From the NCBI RefSeq assembly GCF_019740315.1, contig NZ_JAHXZR010000013.1, positions 1 through 64,000 on the forward strand: DNA of 64,000 nucleotides. Reading direction: 5' to 3'. The DNA is from Oceanobacter mangrovi. Lineage in GTDB: Bacteria > Pseudomonadota > Gammaproteobacteria > Pseudomonadales > Oceanobacteraceae. The position numbers and the translations under genes were made by a program. Of the stretch, positions 1 through 10,019 are shown piece by piece (the first letter of the stretch is position 1; each line of letters starts with the position of its first letter). The notes below the pieces were generated by a model. That model was not told the origin of the DNA. It searched no databases and saw nothing but the letters and a program-made list of their open reading frames with translations.

Positions 1-184
1 TGAAGTTGAGCGTCTTGTTGTTGAGAAAATCCTCGATCTCAACATCAACAATCGGAGACTGCCGATTATTCAGCATCTCAACCTTTTCCGGGACAATATC
101 CAGCGCAACCACTTCATTGTGCTGGGATAACAACATGGCGTTTGACAGGCCTACATAGCCAGTCCCTGCGACTGCAATCTTCAT
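1..184 (-). CDS. ugd: UDP-glucose 6-dehydrogenase, N-terminal part
   Basis: This is the 5' end of a minus-strand gene cut by the window edge; about 61 residues are visible. The product starts [19 protein letters not shown], a Rossmann dinucleotide-binding motif (GTGYVGLS) typical of UDP-glucose/UDP-GlcNAc dehydrogenases. The following stretch with VVALDI and a conserved IVD near residue 48 fits UDP-glucose dehydrogenase, which oxidises UDP-glucose to UDP-glucuronate for surface polysaccharide. The start ATG lies 34 bases beyond the pyrF stop, on the same strand, so it could be co-transcribed with pyrF. A related UDP-sugar dehydrogenase cannot be excluded from the fragment. Confidence 0.8.
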   Translation of the reverse strand, partial: MKIAVAGTGYVGLSNAMLLSQHNEVVALDIVPEKVEMLNNRQSPIVDVEIEDFLNNKTLNF

Positions 185-218
185 ACTCACCACTTCCTGA
201 TGCCTATTACCAGCCAGA

Positions 219-914
219 TCAAGCCAGACTATTCAAAATTCGTTCACAAGCTTCTGCCGGATCAGCGGCCTGGGTAATCGGACGACCAATCACCATGTAA
301 TCCACCCCCGCAGCCACAGCCTGCTCTGGCGTCATCACCCGCTTCTGGTCCTGAGCATCAGCCCAGGACGGACGAATGCCTGGCGTAACGGTTTTGAAAT
401 CGGCACCACAATGACGGCGAATAATGCCCACTTCCTGAGCGGAACAAACAACACCATCTAGACCCGAAGCCTGAGCCAGCTGCGCCAGCCGCTGCACCTG
501 CACCGCAGGCTCAATATCCAGACCGATTCCGGCCAGATCACCCTGATCCATCGAGGTCAGCACAGTCACACCAATCAGCAACGGCTGATGGGATTTTTTC
601 TCCAGCTCATTACGAGCCGCTTCCATCATGCGACGGCCACCACTGGCGTGCACGTTCACCATCCAGACACCCATATCCGCAGCAACACCAACCGCCTTGG
701 CACAGGTGTTCGGAATGTCGTGGAATTTGAGGTCAAGGAAGACTTCAAAACCCTGCTGGTGCAGCTGGTCAAGAATCGCCGGACCGCAAGCGGTGTAGAG
801 CTCCTTGCCCACCTTGACGCGACATTTGGCCGGATCCAGCAAGCGTGCCATTTCAACAGCACTATCCAGTGTTGGGTAATCCAGCGCAACTACAATAGGG
901 GAAAGATTGGTCAT
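219..914 (-). CDS. pyrF: orotidine 5'-phosphate decarboxylase
   Basis: Cytosolic enzyme of de novo pyrimidine synthesis that decarboxylates OMP to UMP. The 231-residue length is normal. The class I motif is clear: [10 protein letters not shown] around residue 61 carries the catalytic Asp-x-Lys-x-x-Asp, and the phosphate-binding end is seen in VTPGIRP and MVIGRPIT. The gene overlaps the 3' end of lapB by four bases (ATGA), so translation is probably coupled. The lapA-lapB-pyrF order is common in gammaproteobacteria. No frameshift or missing residue seen. Confidence 0.96.
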   Translation of the reverse strand: MTNLSPIVVALDYPTLDSAVEMARLLDPAKCRVKVGKELYTACGPAILDQLHQQGFEVFLDLKFHDIPNTCAKAVGVAADMGVWMVNVHASGGRRMMEAARNELEKKSHQPLLIGVTVLTSMDQGDLAGIGLDIEPAVQVQRLAQLAQASGLDGVVCSAQEVGIIRRHCGADFKTVTPGIRPSWADAQDQKRVMTPEQAVAAGVDYMVIGRPITQAADPAEACERILNSLA

Positions 915-2095
915 AAATCGTCGATAGAAATAGTAGAGACCCGCGTAGGGGAAATGGCTTTGAGACTGGCCCAGTCCTTACAACTGGGACAGCGCCAATG
1001 AAACTGGCGGGCCTTGAAACCACAATGCCCACAGACAAACGCCGCTTCACTGGCATTAATTCGCTGCAGAATATCATAGACCCCATGCGCCTGCGACTCG
1101 CTGAGCTGACGCTGGAACGATAGCATCAAGCCCAGCATGGCCACATAGCCGCGGTAGGATGGATGACTCTCCAGATCACTGATAAAGGTCTGCAATGCCA
1201 CATCTGTATTATCAACCCGGGCTACCGCTTCCGCTTTGGCAACCAGCGCAGGAACAAAATCGAGGGTGACATTATGACGCTTCAGATGAGCCAGCAAGCC
1301 ACTGTAGTCATCTACCTGATGGAAGGAATCCACCATTTTCTCCAGTAGCGAAATAATGCAACCGGAATCAATTTCCAGCGCTTTCAGATAGCAGCGAATG
1401 GCTTCGTGAAACTCATGCTGGGAATATGCCATGTTGCCCAGCACCACAAACGCGCGGGCACAGCCACTATCAACTTTCAGCGCCTGCCGACAGAGATTAC
1501 GGGTTTCGATAAAGTCACCGCGAGTCGATGCTTTTTCAGCCATTTCGCAGGCGGCATGGGCAATCCGCCGCTGCAGCTGCGAGGTCATCGGGAAGCGTTT
1601 GCCTGCCGCCAACTCCAGAATACGCAGCCACTCGCCTTCCTCTTCCAGCAAGCGGATCAGGCTGGTTGCAGCCTTCTCCTGAATCTGCCCCTTGCCTTCC
1701 AACAACTCAACCAGCAACCGCTCGGCGCGATCATGCAAACCAGCAGCGGCATAATCCATCGCCAGTTCCAGCTCCAGAGACTGCAGCAAGGGCTTCGGCA
1801 AATCAGTGCGGGCAAACAGGGTTTGATGCAAATGAATGGCACGTTCGACCTCGCCCTTCTCGCGCAAGCTGCGGCCAAGCTTGAGAAACAGGTCAACGGT
1901 ATCTTCATCAAGGGTTTGGGCATTCACCAACCGTTTCAACGCGGCATCGGAGTTTTGCGAGAAAATAAGCTCGACACTGGGAATCCAGTCCGGTGAGGAA
2001 AGTTTTTTCTGCGATCTGGCTGAGCGACTCCCCAGAAACCAGCCCGCAGCAGTGCCCGTCAACACCAACAGGAAGACAAGCATGGACTCAATCAT
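911..2095 (-). CDS. lapB: lipopolysaccharide assembly protein B (TPR protein)
   Basis: LapB (YciM) is an inner-membrane-anchored protein that, in E. coli, works with FtsH to control LpxC turnover and so LPS synthesis. The 394-residue product has one N-terminal membrane segment (about residues 5-23), then a long run of tetratricopeptide-type helices. It ends in a rubredoxin-like metal site with two Cys pairs, CGHCG and CPSC, near residues 356-373. These Cys pairs are the family hallmark. It lies directly after lapA and overlaps pyrF by four bases, so the three probably form one transcript with ihfB. Confidence 0.95.
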   Translation of the reverse strand: MIESMLVFLLVLTGTAAGWFLGSRSARSQKKLSSPDWIPSVELIFSQNSDAALKRLVNAQTLDEDTVDLFLKLGRSLREKGEVERAIHLHQTLFARTDLPKPLLQSLELELAMDYAAAGLHDRAERLLVELLEGKGQIQEKAATSLIRLLEEEGEWLRILELAAGKRFPMTSQLQRRIAHAACEMAEKASTRGDFIETRNLCRQALKVDSGCARAFVVLGNMAYSQHEFHEAIRCYLKALEIDSGCIISLLEKMVDSFHQVDDYSGLLAHLKRHNVTLDFVPALVAKAEAVARVDNTDVALQTFISDLESHPSYRGYVAMLGLMLSFQRQLSESQAHGVYDILQRINASEAAFVCGHCGFKARQFHWRCPSCKDWASLKAISPTRVSTISIDDL

Positions 2096-2103
2096 AGTTG
2101 ACC

Positions 2104-2388
2104 CTATGGCAGGCGCCCCAGACGGTCCTGGGCATCGGCCAATTGTTTTTCCAGGCGACGAATCTGGCGTTTACGCGCCAGGATGGTCACAGCCCCAACC
2201 AGAATCCCCAACGCACAACCGAGCGCGAGAATAAAGCCGAACCAGAGTGCCAGCGGCAGTACCAGTGGCTCTCCAACCAGAAAGTTGACTGCCACATCAG
2301 CGCTGTTGCGAGATGCGAACGCCAGACAGTAAACAAAAATCAACAGGAAGGATATCAGGCTTAGGGCCAATCTGATTTTCTTGATCAT
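2104..2388 (-). CDS. lapA: lipopolysaccharide assembly protein A (LapA domain)
   Basis: Small inner-membrane protein (94 residues from the chosen start) of the LapA/DUF1049 family. Two hydrophobic segments are seen, about residues 4-22 and 43-66, followed by a basic and coiled tail (RKRQIRRLEKQL) in the cytoplasm. The start is the ATG giving MIKKIRLAL, preceded by GGGGAAG. A longer in-frame start would run into the end of ihfB and add a non-conserved 13-residue leader, so I rejected it. The gene sits 22 bases after ihfB and 8 bases before lapB. In E. coli LapA and LapB act together in LPS regulation. Confidence 0.9.
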   Translation of the reverse strand: MIKKIRLALSLISFLLIFVYCLAFASRNSADVAVNFLVGEPLVLPLALWFGFILALGCALGILVGAVTILARKRQIRRLEKQLADAQDRLGRLP

Positions 2389-2410
2389 GTGGCGACGGAC
2401 TTCCCCAGCC

Positions 2411-2707
2411 TTAATAATATGGTTCAAGAGCGTCGTTTACCTGGTCACGAAGATCCTTGCCCGGCTTGAAATGCGGCACAAACTTGCCGTGCAGCTCTAC
2501 AGCTTCGCCGGTTTTTGGATTACGGCCCTTACGCGGTGCCCGGTAATGCAATGAGAAACTGCCAAATCCGCGAATCTCAATACGATCACCCGACGACAGG
2601 GTCATGGACATATAATCCAGCATGGTCTTCACCGCCAGCTCGACGTCCTTCGGCGACAGCTGCGGTTGTCTGCTAACGATGCGCTCAATTAACTCCGATT
2701 TGGTCAC
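2411..2707 (-). CDS. ihfB: integration host factor subunit beta
   Basis: IHF-beta pairs with IHF-alpha to bind and sharply bend DNA, acting in transcription, recombination and replication. The 98-residue product has the full HU/IHF fold. The signature arm region is [20 protein letters not shown] (about residues 48-67), including the conserved RNPKTG that enters the DNA minor groove, and it ends with VPHFKPGK. Length and order after rpsA (rpsA-ihfB-lapA-lapB) are as in other gammaproteobacteria. An AGGA ribosome site lies just upstream of the ATG. Confidence 0.97.
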   Translation of the reverse strand: MTKSELIERIVSRQPQLSPKDVELAVKTMLDYMSMTLSSGDRIEIRGFGSFSLHYRAPRKGRNPKTGEAVELHGKFVPHFKPGKDLRDQVNDALEPYY

Positions 2708-2844
2708 AGCACATTCCTCCGTGAGGTGACTGCTTCAAAATAATTGTTTTCAAATCATGCAGTTAGCTTATGACAATTGCAACCACTGGAGAAAGATTTG
2801 TGGTTTTGTCCGCTTTCTTTGGCAGCTGTCCCGATTACAGACAT

Positions 2845-2872
2845 AAAAAAACCCGCCGAAGCGGGTTTTTTT
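2845..2872 (-). terminator. Rho-independent terminator after rpsA
   Basis: A perfect 6-bp stem ACCCGC / GCGGGT with a CGAA loop, flanked by seven A residues on one side and seven T on the other, lies 13 bases beyond the rpsA stop. It can work in both directions. It separates rpsA from ihfB, so ihfB-lapAB-pyrF probably also have a promoter of their own in the 2708-2844 gap. Confidence 0.9.
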
Positions 2873-2884
2873 AATCAGGATAGC

Positions 2885-4567
2885 TTAGTCTTTCTGACCC
2901 AGCTGTTCCTTGATCAGGTCACCAATAGTGGTAGGACCAGATACTTCAGAGTCGGCCTTAGCACGAACATCTTTCAGAGCCTGACGGTCATCTGCAGAAT
3001 CCTTCGCACGAACAGAGATGTTCAGAGCACGGTTCTTGCGATCAACCAGAGTGATGGCAGCTTCAACTTCGTCACCTTCGTTCAGAACGGTGCGAGCATC
3101 TTCTACCTTGTCACGGCTGATTTCAGAAGCCTTCAGAACCGCTTCAACGCCTGGAGCAACTTCAACGATAGCAGCTTTGGCATCAACGGAAATTACTTTA
3201 CCAGTGATGATAGCGCCTTTGTCGTTTTCAGCTACGAAGTCATTGAATGGATCATTTTCCAGCTGCTTCACGCCCAGAGAGATACGCTCACGCTCTGGAT
3301 CGATAGACAGGATAACGGTTTCCAGTTCGTCGCCTTTCTTGTAGTTACGAACGGCTTCTTCGCCGTTGTCGTTCCAGGAAATGTCAGACAGGTGAACCAG
3401 ACCGTCGATACCGCCGTCCAGACCGATGAAGATACCGAAGTCAGTGATAGACTTGATCTTGCCGGAAATCTTGTCGCCCTTATTGAACTGAGTGCCGAAT
3501 GCTTCCCATGGGTTCATGGTGCACTGCTTGATACCCAGAGAGATACGACGACGTTCTTCGTCGATATCCAGGACCATAACGTCGATTTCGTCGCCAACCT
3601 GAACAACCTTGGATGGGTGGATGTTCTTGTTGGTCCAATCCATTTCGGATACGTGAACCAGACCTTCAACGCCTTCTTCCAGCTCAGCGAAACAGCCGTA
3701 GTCAGTCAGGTTGGTTACGCGAGCCTTAACGATGGCGCTTTCTGGGTAACGATCGTTGATGTTAACCCATGGATCATCACCCAGCTGCTTCAGACCCAGA
3801 GAAACGCGGTTGCGCTCACGGTCGAACTTCAGAACCTTAACGTCGATCTCGTCACCAACAGCAACGATTTCGCTTGGGTGCTTGATGCGCTTCCAGGCCA
3901 TGTCAGTGATGTGCAGCAGGCCGTCAACACCACCCAGATCTACGAACGCGCCGTAGTCGGTCAGGTTCTTGACGATACCCTTGACAGACTGACCTTCCTG
4001 CAGGTTGGCCAGCAGCTCTTCACGCTCTTGAGAGTTGGCTGCTTCCAGAACTGCACGACGGGAAACAACAACGTTGTTACGCTTGGCGTCCAGTTTGATA
4101 ACCTTGAACTCCAGCTCTTTACCTTCCAGGTGTGCGGTGTCGCGTACTGGACGTACGTCAACCAGGGAACCTGGCAGGAAGGCACGGATGTTCTTCAGAT
4201 CAACAGTGAAACCACCCTTGACCTTGCCGTTGATGATACCGGTAACCAGCTCTTCTGCTTCGAAGGCTTTTTCCAGCTCTTTCCAGCTTTCAGCGCGCTT
4301 GGCTTTTTCACGAGACAGGCGAGTTTCACCGAAGCCATCTTCTACAGCTTCTAGGGAAACCTGGGTTTCGTCGCCGATAGCAACTTCCAGTTCACCTTTT
4401 TCGTTCAGGAATTGGCTGCGAGGAATAACAGCTTCAGACTTCAGACCAGAGTTAACAGTTACCCAGTCGCTGTCGATGTCAACAACGGTACCGGTAACGA
4501 TAGAACCAGGCTGCATGTCCAGTTCTTTCAAGGATTCTTCAAACAGATCAGCAAAGCTTTCGCTCAT
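2885..4567 (-). CDS. rpsA: 30S ribosomal protein S1
   Basis: S1 is the large RNA-binding ribosomal protein needed to load most mRNAs. The 560-residue product consists of six S1/OB-fold repeats, with recurring motifs such as [29 protein letters not shown] and [15 protein letters not shown]. The chosen start gives [12 protein letters not shown]; a start three codons upstream adds MLF and is less likely. AGGTG precedes the ATG. The 153-base gap upstream of the gene contains a 7-bp inverted repeat (CCAAATG / CATTTGG, 4626-4645) that could be a leader structure; S1 is autoregulated in E. coli, but nothing here proves it. Confidence 0.97.
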   Translation of the reverse strand: MSESFADLFEESLKELDMQPGSIVTGTVVDIDSDWVTVNSGLKSEAVIPRSQFLNEKGELEVAIGDETQVSLEAVEDGFGETRLSREKAKRAESWKELEKAFEAEELVTGIINGKVKGGFTVDLKNIRAFLPGSLVDVRPVRDTAHLEGKELEFKVIKLDAKRNNVVVSRRAVLEAANSQEREELLANLQEGQSVKGIVKNLTDYGAFVDLGGVDGLLHITDMAWKRIKHPSEIVAVGDEIDVKVLKFDRERNRVSLGLKQLGDDPWVNINDRYPESAIVKARVTNLTDYGCFAELEEGVEGLVHVSEMDWTNKNIHPSKVVQVGDEIDVMVLDIDEERRRISLGIKQCTMNPWEAFGTQFNKGDKISGKIKSITDFGIFIGLDGGIDGLVHLSDISWNDNGEEAVRNYKKGDELETVILSIDPERERISLGVKQLENDPFNDFVAENDKGAIITGKVISVDAKAAIVEVAPGVEAVLKASEISRDKVEDARTVLNEGDEVEAAITLVDRKNRALNISVRAKDSADDRQALKDVRAKADSEVSGPTTIGDLIKEQLGQKD

Positions 4568-4720
4568 GAATAACACCTATATAGTCGCGCGCATCCGGGG
4601 TTGGATTACCGGACATCATCGCATTCCAAATGGCCAGACATTTGGGGTTAGTCAGACAAAAAATCCATCGCGTTATCTGGCTCCTTAGGGCAGGAGGCTG
4701 GCAAGCGCGGGGATTTCATC

Positions 4721-5401
4721 TCAGATCAAACCAGCTTCACGAACAAGCTGGAGTACCTGGCTACACACTTCGTCGATTGAAAGTTCAGTACTATCAATAA
4801 CTTGTGCGTCTTCAGCCGGTCTCAGTGGCGCTACAGCACGGTTGCTGTCACGCTCATCGCGAGCCTGGATGTCTTCGATAAGGGCCAGTAAACTAGCATT
4901 TATTCCCTTGTCAAGCAACTGTTGATGGCGCCGACGGCCCCTTTCTTCAGCACTTGCCGTCAGGAAAACCTTGACCTCGGCATCGGTGAAAACCACCGTC
5001 CCCATATCCCGGCCATCGGCAATCAAACCGGGCGCGGCACGGAAATCCCGCTGCCGCTGCAGCAGCGCATCGCGCACTGCTGGCAAGGCAGCAACCTGCG
5101 ATGCCAGGCTGCCCACATCTTCGGTACGAATGGTCGTGGTGACGTTTTCACCTTCCAGCATTACTTCGACGCCTTCGGCAGTCGGCGCAAAACGCACATC
5201 CAGACTGGCCGCCACCGCCGCTACCGCGGGCTCATCGTCCAGCGCAATCTGCTTGCGCGATGCCGCCAGGCCGGTAATCCGGTAGAGCGCACCACTGTCC
5301 AGCAAGTGCCAGTTCAGCTGTTCAGCCAGACGGGCACAGACAGTGCCCTTGCCAGCCCCGGATGGTCCATCAATAGCGATGACTGCCGCGCGTTTGGTCA
5401 T
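4721..5401 (-). CDS. cmk: cytidylate kinase
   Basis: Phosphorylates CMP and dCMP to the diphosphates in the cytosol. The 226-residue product opens with the P-loop GPSGAGKGT (residues 12-20) and keeps the CMP-binding IADGRDMGTVVF motif near residue 127 and the lid RDxRDxNR-type sequence RDERDSNRA. It lies five bases after the tyrA-aroA stop with AAGGA directly before its ATG, so it is in the same operon. cmk-rpsA order is conserved across proteobacteria. Confidence 0.96.
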   Translation of the reverse strand: MTKRAAVIAIDGPSGAGKGTVCARLAEQLNWHLLDSGALYRITGLAASRKQIALDDEPAVAAVAASLDVRFAPTAEGVEVMLEGENVTTTIRTEDVGSLASQVAALPAVRDALLQRQRDFRAAPGLIADGRDMGTVVFTDAEVKVFLTASAEERGRRRHQQLLDKGINASLLALIEDIQARDERDSNRAVAPLRPAEDAQVIDSTELSIDEVCSQVLQLVREAGLI

Positions 5402-5406
5402 AATCC

Positions 5407-7650
5407 TTATTCCCCTGCGCCGTCAGCCTCGACACTCAGGCCAACGCTGTTTACCAGTTCAACAAAGCCCGGGAAGGAGGTCGCCACGTTGGCGCAATCC
5501 AACACTTCGATTGGCGCGCTGCCACGCAGCGAGGCAATGGTAAAGCTCATGGCAATCCGGTGATCACCATGGCTGGCAACGGTACCCGCCGCAAAACTGC
5601 CAGCCGCACCAAAACCAGGAATGATCGCACCGTCAGGTGTACCTTTGGCGGCCACGCCCAGCGCATTCAGACCATCAACCATGGACTGGATACGATCGCT
5701 TTCCTTGACGCGCAGCTCTTCAGCACCGGTCAGGATGGTTTCGCCTTCAGCACAGGCGGCAGCGATAAACAGTGCCGGGAATTCATCAATTGCCAATGGC
5801 ACCTGATCTTCCGGAATATGAATACCTTTCAGCGGTGCGTAACGTACACGGATGTCAGCCACTGGCTCGCCGCCGACTTCGCGTTCATTCAGCACTTCAA
5901 TATTACCGCCCATGGCGCGCAGGATATTGATCACGCCGATACGGGTCGGGTTAATACCAACGTGCTCCAGGGTGATATCAGAACCCGGAGCAATCGACGC
6001 GCCCACCATAAAGAAAGCGGTCGAGGAAATATCAGAAGGTACGTCGATGGTGGTTGCTGTCAGCTCTCCGCCAGATTTGATGGTGACTGTGCTGCCATCC
6101 ACCTGCACGTCGTAGCCAAAACCCTTCAGCATACGTTCAGTGTGATCACGGGTTGGCGCCGGTTCGGTCACCGAGGTTTCGCCTTCAGCGTACAAACCCG
6201 CCAGCAACACACAGCTTTTCACCTGGGCACTGGCCATTGGCAGATCATAGTGAATGCCCTTGAGCTTGCTGCTGCCCTTGATTTTCAGCGGTGGACGACC
6301 ACCTTCTGCGGTTTCAACTTCAGCCCCCATCAAACGCAGCGGATCCGCCACACGACCCATTGGACGCTTGCTGAGCGACTCGTCGCCACTCATTTCAACG
6401 TCAAAGGTCTGGCCTGCCAGCAAGCCTGCCAGCAGTCGAATGGAAGTACCTGAGTTACCCACATACAGAGAATTGGCTGGTGCTTTCAGACCATGCAAAC
6501 CAACCCCGTGAATAGTCACCCGGCCACGATGCGGGCCTTCAATCACCACCCCCATGTCACGGAACGCCTGCAACGTTGCCAGGCTGTCTTCACCTTCCAG
6601 GAAACCACTGACTTCAGTGACGCCATTAGCCAGCGAACCCAGCATGATGGAACGGTGGGAAATAGACTTGTCGCCAGGTACACGGAAAGTACCGGACATC
6701 ACGTTGGACGGGTTTGCCTTGTAGGTAAGTGAGCTGGTTTTCATAGGTTCCACAAAAGCCCGGCGGGCGAGTATGTTCGAAAAGTGATCACGGGCAGCCT
6801 TGGCACGGGTCAGCACTCCCATCAGAGTGGTCTGATCGTTGTCCTCAATAGCAGCTCGCAGCTTGACCAGATCAGCATTAAACAGATCCAGGGTTGCCAA
6901 CAGGTGCTCACGATTGGCAGTAAAAATATCACGCCACATTTCCGGGCTACTGGCCGCGATACGGGTAAAGTCGCGGAAGCCACCGGCAGCGTAATTGAAA
7001 ATTTCCTTGTTTTCGTGACTGTTCGCCAGGGTATCAACCAGCGAATAGGCCAGCAGGTGTGGCAAATGGCTGGTCGCCGCCAACACCTCGTCGTGGTGGC
7101 CCACCGACATGGTTTCCACGTCTGCTTCCACCGCCTGCCAGGCCTGAATCACCAGATCCAGTGCAGCAGGGCTGGTATTGCTTTCGGTCGTGACAATCAC
7201 TTTGTGGCGACAGAACAAATCACCGTCGGCTGCCTTCACACCACTACGTTCGGAACCGGCAATCGGATGACCCAGCACAAAACGGTCAAACTGGTCGCCA
7301 AACACAGCCCTGGCATCACGGGCAACCGAGCCTTTAACCGAGCCCACATCGGTAATGACCGCATGAGCAGGCAAGCCTTCTGCGACCGACTCCAGTACCG
7401 GCCGAATCGACAGAATCGGCACGGATACAATCACCAGATCGGCATCCAGCACCGCTTCCGCTGGCGTCAGCGCAAAGCGGTCGATAATGCCCATCTGCAG
7501 ACCCAGCTGCATGGAGTCGAGGTTGCGGTCACAACCCACTACCTCTGCCACACAGCCGCGGTCACGCAGCCCCTTGACCCAGGAACAACCAATCAGTCCG
7601 AGGCCAATGACTGCAATGCGCTTGATAAAAAACGGGTTATCCGAACTCAA
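5407..7650 (-). CDS. tyrA-aroA: fused prephenate/arogenate dehydrogenase and EPSP synthase
   Basis: One 747-residue polypeptide joins two aromatic pathway enzymes. Residues about 10-300 are a TyrA dehydrogenase: NAD site GLGLIG at 16-21 and catalytic-region GHPIAGSERSG at 127-137. Residues about 303-747 are a complete AroA (5-enolpyruvylshikimate-3-phosphate synthase): PGDKSISHR at 325-333, GNSGTSIRL and RVKESDRI. The first step oxidises prephenate/arogenate toward tyrosine; the second makes EPSP before chorismate. No ATG is available; the start is TTG, overlapping the hisC stop as TTGA, with AGAAGG seven bases upstream. This fusion is known in Pseudomonas and relatives. No stop or frameshift lies at the junction. 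Confidence 0.95.
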   Translation of the reverse strand: MSSDNPFFIKRIAVIGLGLIGCSWVKGLRDRGCVAEVVGCDRNLDSMQLGLQMGIIDRFALTPAEAVLDADLVIVSVPILSIRPVLESVAEGLPAHAVITDVGSVKGSVARDARAVFGDQFDRFVLGHPIAGSERSGVKAADGDLFCRHKVIVTTESNTSPAALDLVIQAWQAVEADVETMSVGHHDEVLAATSHLPHLLAYSLVDTLANSHENKEIFNYAAGGFRDFTRIAASSPEMWRDIFTANREHLLATLDLFNADLVKLRAAIEDNDQTTLMGVLTRAKAARDHFSNILARRAFVEPMKTSSLTYKANPSNVMSGTFRVPGDKSISHRSIMLGSLANGVTEVSGFLEGEDSLATLQAFRDMGVVIEGPHRGRVTIHGVGLHGLKAPANSLYVGNSGTSIRLLAGLLAGQTFDVEMSGDESLSKRPMGRVADPLRLMGAEVETAEGGRPPLKIKGSSKLKGIHYDLPMASAQVKSCVLLAGLYAEGETSVTEPAPTRDHTERMLKGFGYDVQVDGSTVTIKSGGELTATTIDVPSDISSTAFFMVGASIAPGSDITLEHVGINPTRIGVINILRAMGGNIEVLNEREVGGEPVADIRVRYAPLKGIHIPEDQVPLAIDEFPALFIAAACAEGETILTGAEELRVKESDRIQSMVDGLNALGVAAKGTPDGAIIPGFGAAGSFAAGTVASHGDHRIAMSFTIASLRGSAPIEVLDCANVATSFPGFVELVNSVGLSVEADGAGE

Positions 7651-8759
7651 GCCAACACCTTCTTCAGTGCCTCAATAAAGGTCTGGTTTTCCGCCTGGGT
7701 GCCAATGGATACACGGATATATCCTGGCATCTGGTAGTTGGCTACCGGACGAATAATCACACCCTGAGCCAGCAACTGCTGGTTCACTTCAGCATCCTTG
7801 TAACCTTCCGGCAGCTTGAAGCAAACGAAGTTACCCACGGACGGAATGTAGCTCAGCTTCAGCTCCTCGAAAGCTGCTGTCAGCTGCGCCATGCCCTGGC
7901 TGTTTACCTCAAGGCTTTTCGCCAGGTAGGCATCATCCATCAGGGCTGCACGGGCAGCAGCCAGCGCAAAGGAGTCCACGTTGAATGGCGGACGAATACG
8001 GTTCATCAAGTCAGCCAGTTGCGGGCTGGAAACACTGAATCCAACACGCAGTGACGCCAGGCCATAGGCCTTGGAGAAGGTACGGGAAACCACCAGGTTC
8101 GGATACTGGCTGAGGTAATCCATGCCGTTCGGGTAGTCTGGCTTGTTAACAAACTCGAAATAGGCTTCATCCAGCAACACCACAACGTTTTCCGGTACGG
8201 CTTGCAGGAAAGCTTCAAACTCGTCACGGGTATTGTAGGTACCGGTCGGGTTGTTCGGGTTGGTCACAAACACAATACGGGTCTTGTCATTGATTGCTGC
8301 CGCCATGGCTGCCAGATCATGTCCCCAGTTAACCGCCGGGACCTCAATCACATCTCCACCCGCTGCGCGGGTAACCAGACCGTAGATAGAGAATGAGTGA
8401 GCAGCCACAACCACGTTGTCGCCTTTCTCGATGAATACCCGCACGATGAAATCGAGAATATCGCTGGAGCCGTTACCCAGAGTGATCTGGTTCATTTCAA
8501 CGCCCAGACGCTTGCACAGCTCGGCCTTCAGTTCAAAACCGGCACCGTCGGGGTAACGGGTCAGCTCGGCCAGTTGTTCCTTGATCGCCGCTTCAATCGC
8601 AGGAGAAGGGCCAAGCGGGTTTTCGTTGCTGGCCAGTTTAACGATATCGGCTTCATTCAGACCCAGTTCACGCGCCAGTTCATCAATTGGTTTGCCGGGC
8701 TGATATGGATGCAGTCCCTGAACACCGGAAACCGCCAAATCAAGAAAGTTAACGCTCAT
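7647..8759 (-). CDS. hisC: histidinol-phosphate aminotransferase
   Basis: PLP-dependent fold type I aminotransferase, 370 residues from the start MSVNFLDLAVSGVQ. The PLP lysine lies in SRTFSKAYGLASLRVGF; NPNNPTGT and DEAYFEF are the other cofactor-contact motifs. It makes L-histidinol phosphate and, in this aromatic operon, may also transaminate prephenate or phenylpyruvate, as shown for some HisC2-type enzymes; this is inference from context. An in-frame ATG eight codons upstream was rejected because GAGAGAAG sits at the right distance before the chosen one. It lies between pheA and tyrA-aroA. Confidence 0.93.
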   Translation of the reverse strand: MSVNFLDLAVSGVQGLHPYQPGKPIDELARELGLNEADIVKLASNENPLGPSPAIEAAIKEQLAELTRYPDGAGFELKAELCKRLGVEMNQITLGNGSSDILDFIVRVFIEKGDNVVVAAHSFSIYGLVTRAAGGDVIEVPAVNWGHDLAAMAAAINDKTRIVFVTNPNNPTGTYNTRDEFEAFLQAVPENVVVLLDEAYFEFVNKPDYPNGMDYLSQYPNLVVSRTFSKAYGLASLRVGFSVSSPQLADLMNRIRPPFNVDSFALAAARAALMDDAYLAKSLEVNSQGMAQLTAAFEELKLSYIPSVGNFVCFKLPEGYKDAEVNQQLLAQGVIIRPVANYQMPGYIRVSIGTQAENQTFIEALKKVLA

Positions 8760-8835
8760 AGTTGCTTCTCTCAGAATGGCCAAATGGCCATCAAAACAGG
8801 TTCAAATAGGTCCAAATCAGAGTCTTGGTCGATTA

Positions 8836-9927
8836 TCAAAGCACGGCTTTTGGATAAGAGCCCAGCCATTTGTAATCGGATGCCAGTTGCTGCAGACGCT
8901 CCAGTACCGGATTGATGTCCGGGTCTTCGCAATGGCCTTCAAAATCGATAAAAAATGCGTAGTTCCAGGTACCTGAACGGGCTGGCCGCGTTTCGATACG
9001 GGTCAGGCTGATACCGGCCTCATGGAATGGTGCCAGCACCTGATACAGCGCGCCTGGCTGGTTTCGGCTGGACACCATAATGGAGGTCTTGTCATCACCA
9101 CTCGGCGTGGTCAGCTGGCGGCCAACGATCAGGAAACGCGTGGTGTTGTCCGGCCGATCCTCAATATTGGAATGCAGCAGGTTGAGCTGATACAGATCTG
9201 CCGCCACTTCACCGGCTATCGCTGCGCAATCAGCTTCCTGACTGGCTCGCAGCGCCGCGTCGGCATTGGAGTTAACAGCAATACGCTCGGCATTGGGGAA
9301 ATGCTGGTCAAGCCAGCGACGGCACTGACCCAAAGACTGCGAGTGGGAATAAATGCGCTTGATGGACGCACCATCGCCCTGCGACATCAGATGGTGATGA
9401 ATACGCAGGGTCACTTCGCCACAGACGTGCAGATTGGAGTCAAAGAAACTGTCGAGAGTGTGGGTCACCACGCCTTCGGTAGAGTTTTCAACCGGCACCA
9501 CGCCATAGTTGGCGGAGCCGCTTTCCACTTCGCGGAAGACATCGGCTATCGACACCTGACTCTTGCATTGCACCGAGTGGCCAAAATGCTTGACGGTCGC
9601 CTGTTGGGTAAAAGTCCCTTCAGGGCCAAGAAAGGCAACATTCAGCGGTTCTTCCAGCGCCAGGCATTGGGACATGATTTCACGGAACAGCCGCGCCATA
9701 CCCTCACCGGAAAGCGGGCCTTCATTACGCTCCATCACACTGCGAAGCACCTGGGCTTCCCGCTCAGGACGATAAAATACAACCTGCTCACCGGGAGCCG
9801 CGTATCTCTCTTTCACCTCCGCGACCTGTTGCGCACAACGGGCCCGCTGGTTGATCAACTCCTGAATCTGGCGATCTATCGAATCGATGGATTGACGGAG
9901 TTGTTCGAGTTCCTGAGCTTCAGTCAT
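8836..9927 (-). CDS. pheA: bifunctional chorismate mutase / prephenate dehydratase (P-protein)
   Basis: The 363-residue product has an AroQ-type chorismate mutase domain (about residues 5-90, LRQSIDSIDRQIQELINQRA). A prephenate dehydratase domain follows (about 95-275), with FLGPEGTFTQQA and the NTTRFLIVG motif. A C-terminal ACT domain carries TRIETRP, the position of the ESRP phenylalanine-binding motif. It converts chorismate to phenylpyruvate and is usually feedback-inhibited by Phe through the ACT domain. Start MTEAQELEQ was preferred to an upstream in-frame start, which adds nine residues; AAGG precedes it. Confidence 0.95.
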   Translation of the reverse strand: MTEAQELEQLRQSIDSIDRQIQELINQRARCAQQVAEVKERYAAPGEQVVFYRPEREAQVLRSVMERNEGPLSGEGMARLFREIMSQCLALEEPLNVAFLGPEGTFTQQATVKHFGHSVQCKSQVSIADVFREVESGSANYGVVPVENSTEGVVTHTLDSFFDSNLHVCGEVTLRIHHHLMSQGDGASIKRIYSHSQSLGQCRRWLDQHFPNAERIAVNSNADAALRASQEADCAAIAGEVAADLYQLNLLHSNIEDRPDNTTRFLIVGRQLTTPSGDDKTSIMVSSRNQPGALYQVLAPFHEAGISLTRIETRPARSGTWNYAFFIDFEGHCEDPDINPVLERLQQLASDYKWLGSYPKAVL

Positions 9928-10019
9928 GATTTGCCTTGCTGTCGTTCTTGTCATTGGATGTCTTGCCTGCCGCCAGCAAGGCAGCAGGCAGATGGGTTGT
10001 CAGTCAGCGCTTGCCGACC

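Noticed and set aside
2104-2427. Longer start for lapA
   Set aside because: Would overlap ihfB and add unrelated residues before MIKKIRLAL.
2777-4354. Long 525-codon open frame on the plus strand, antisense to rpsA
   Set aside because: It is a shadow of the strongly conserved rpsA frame; no family match.
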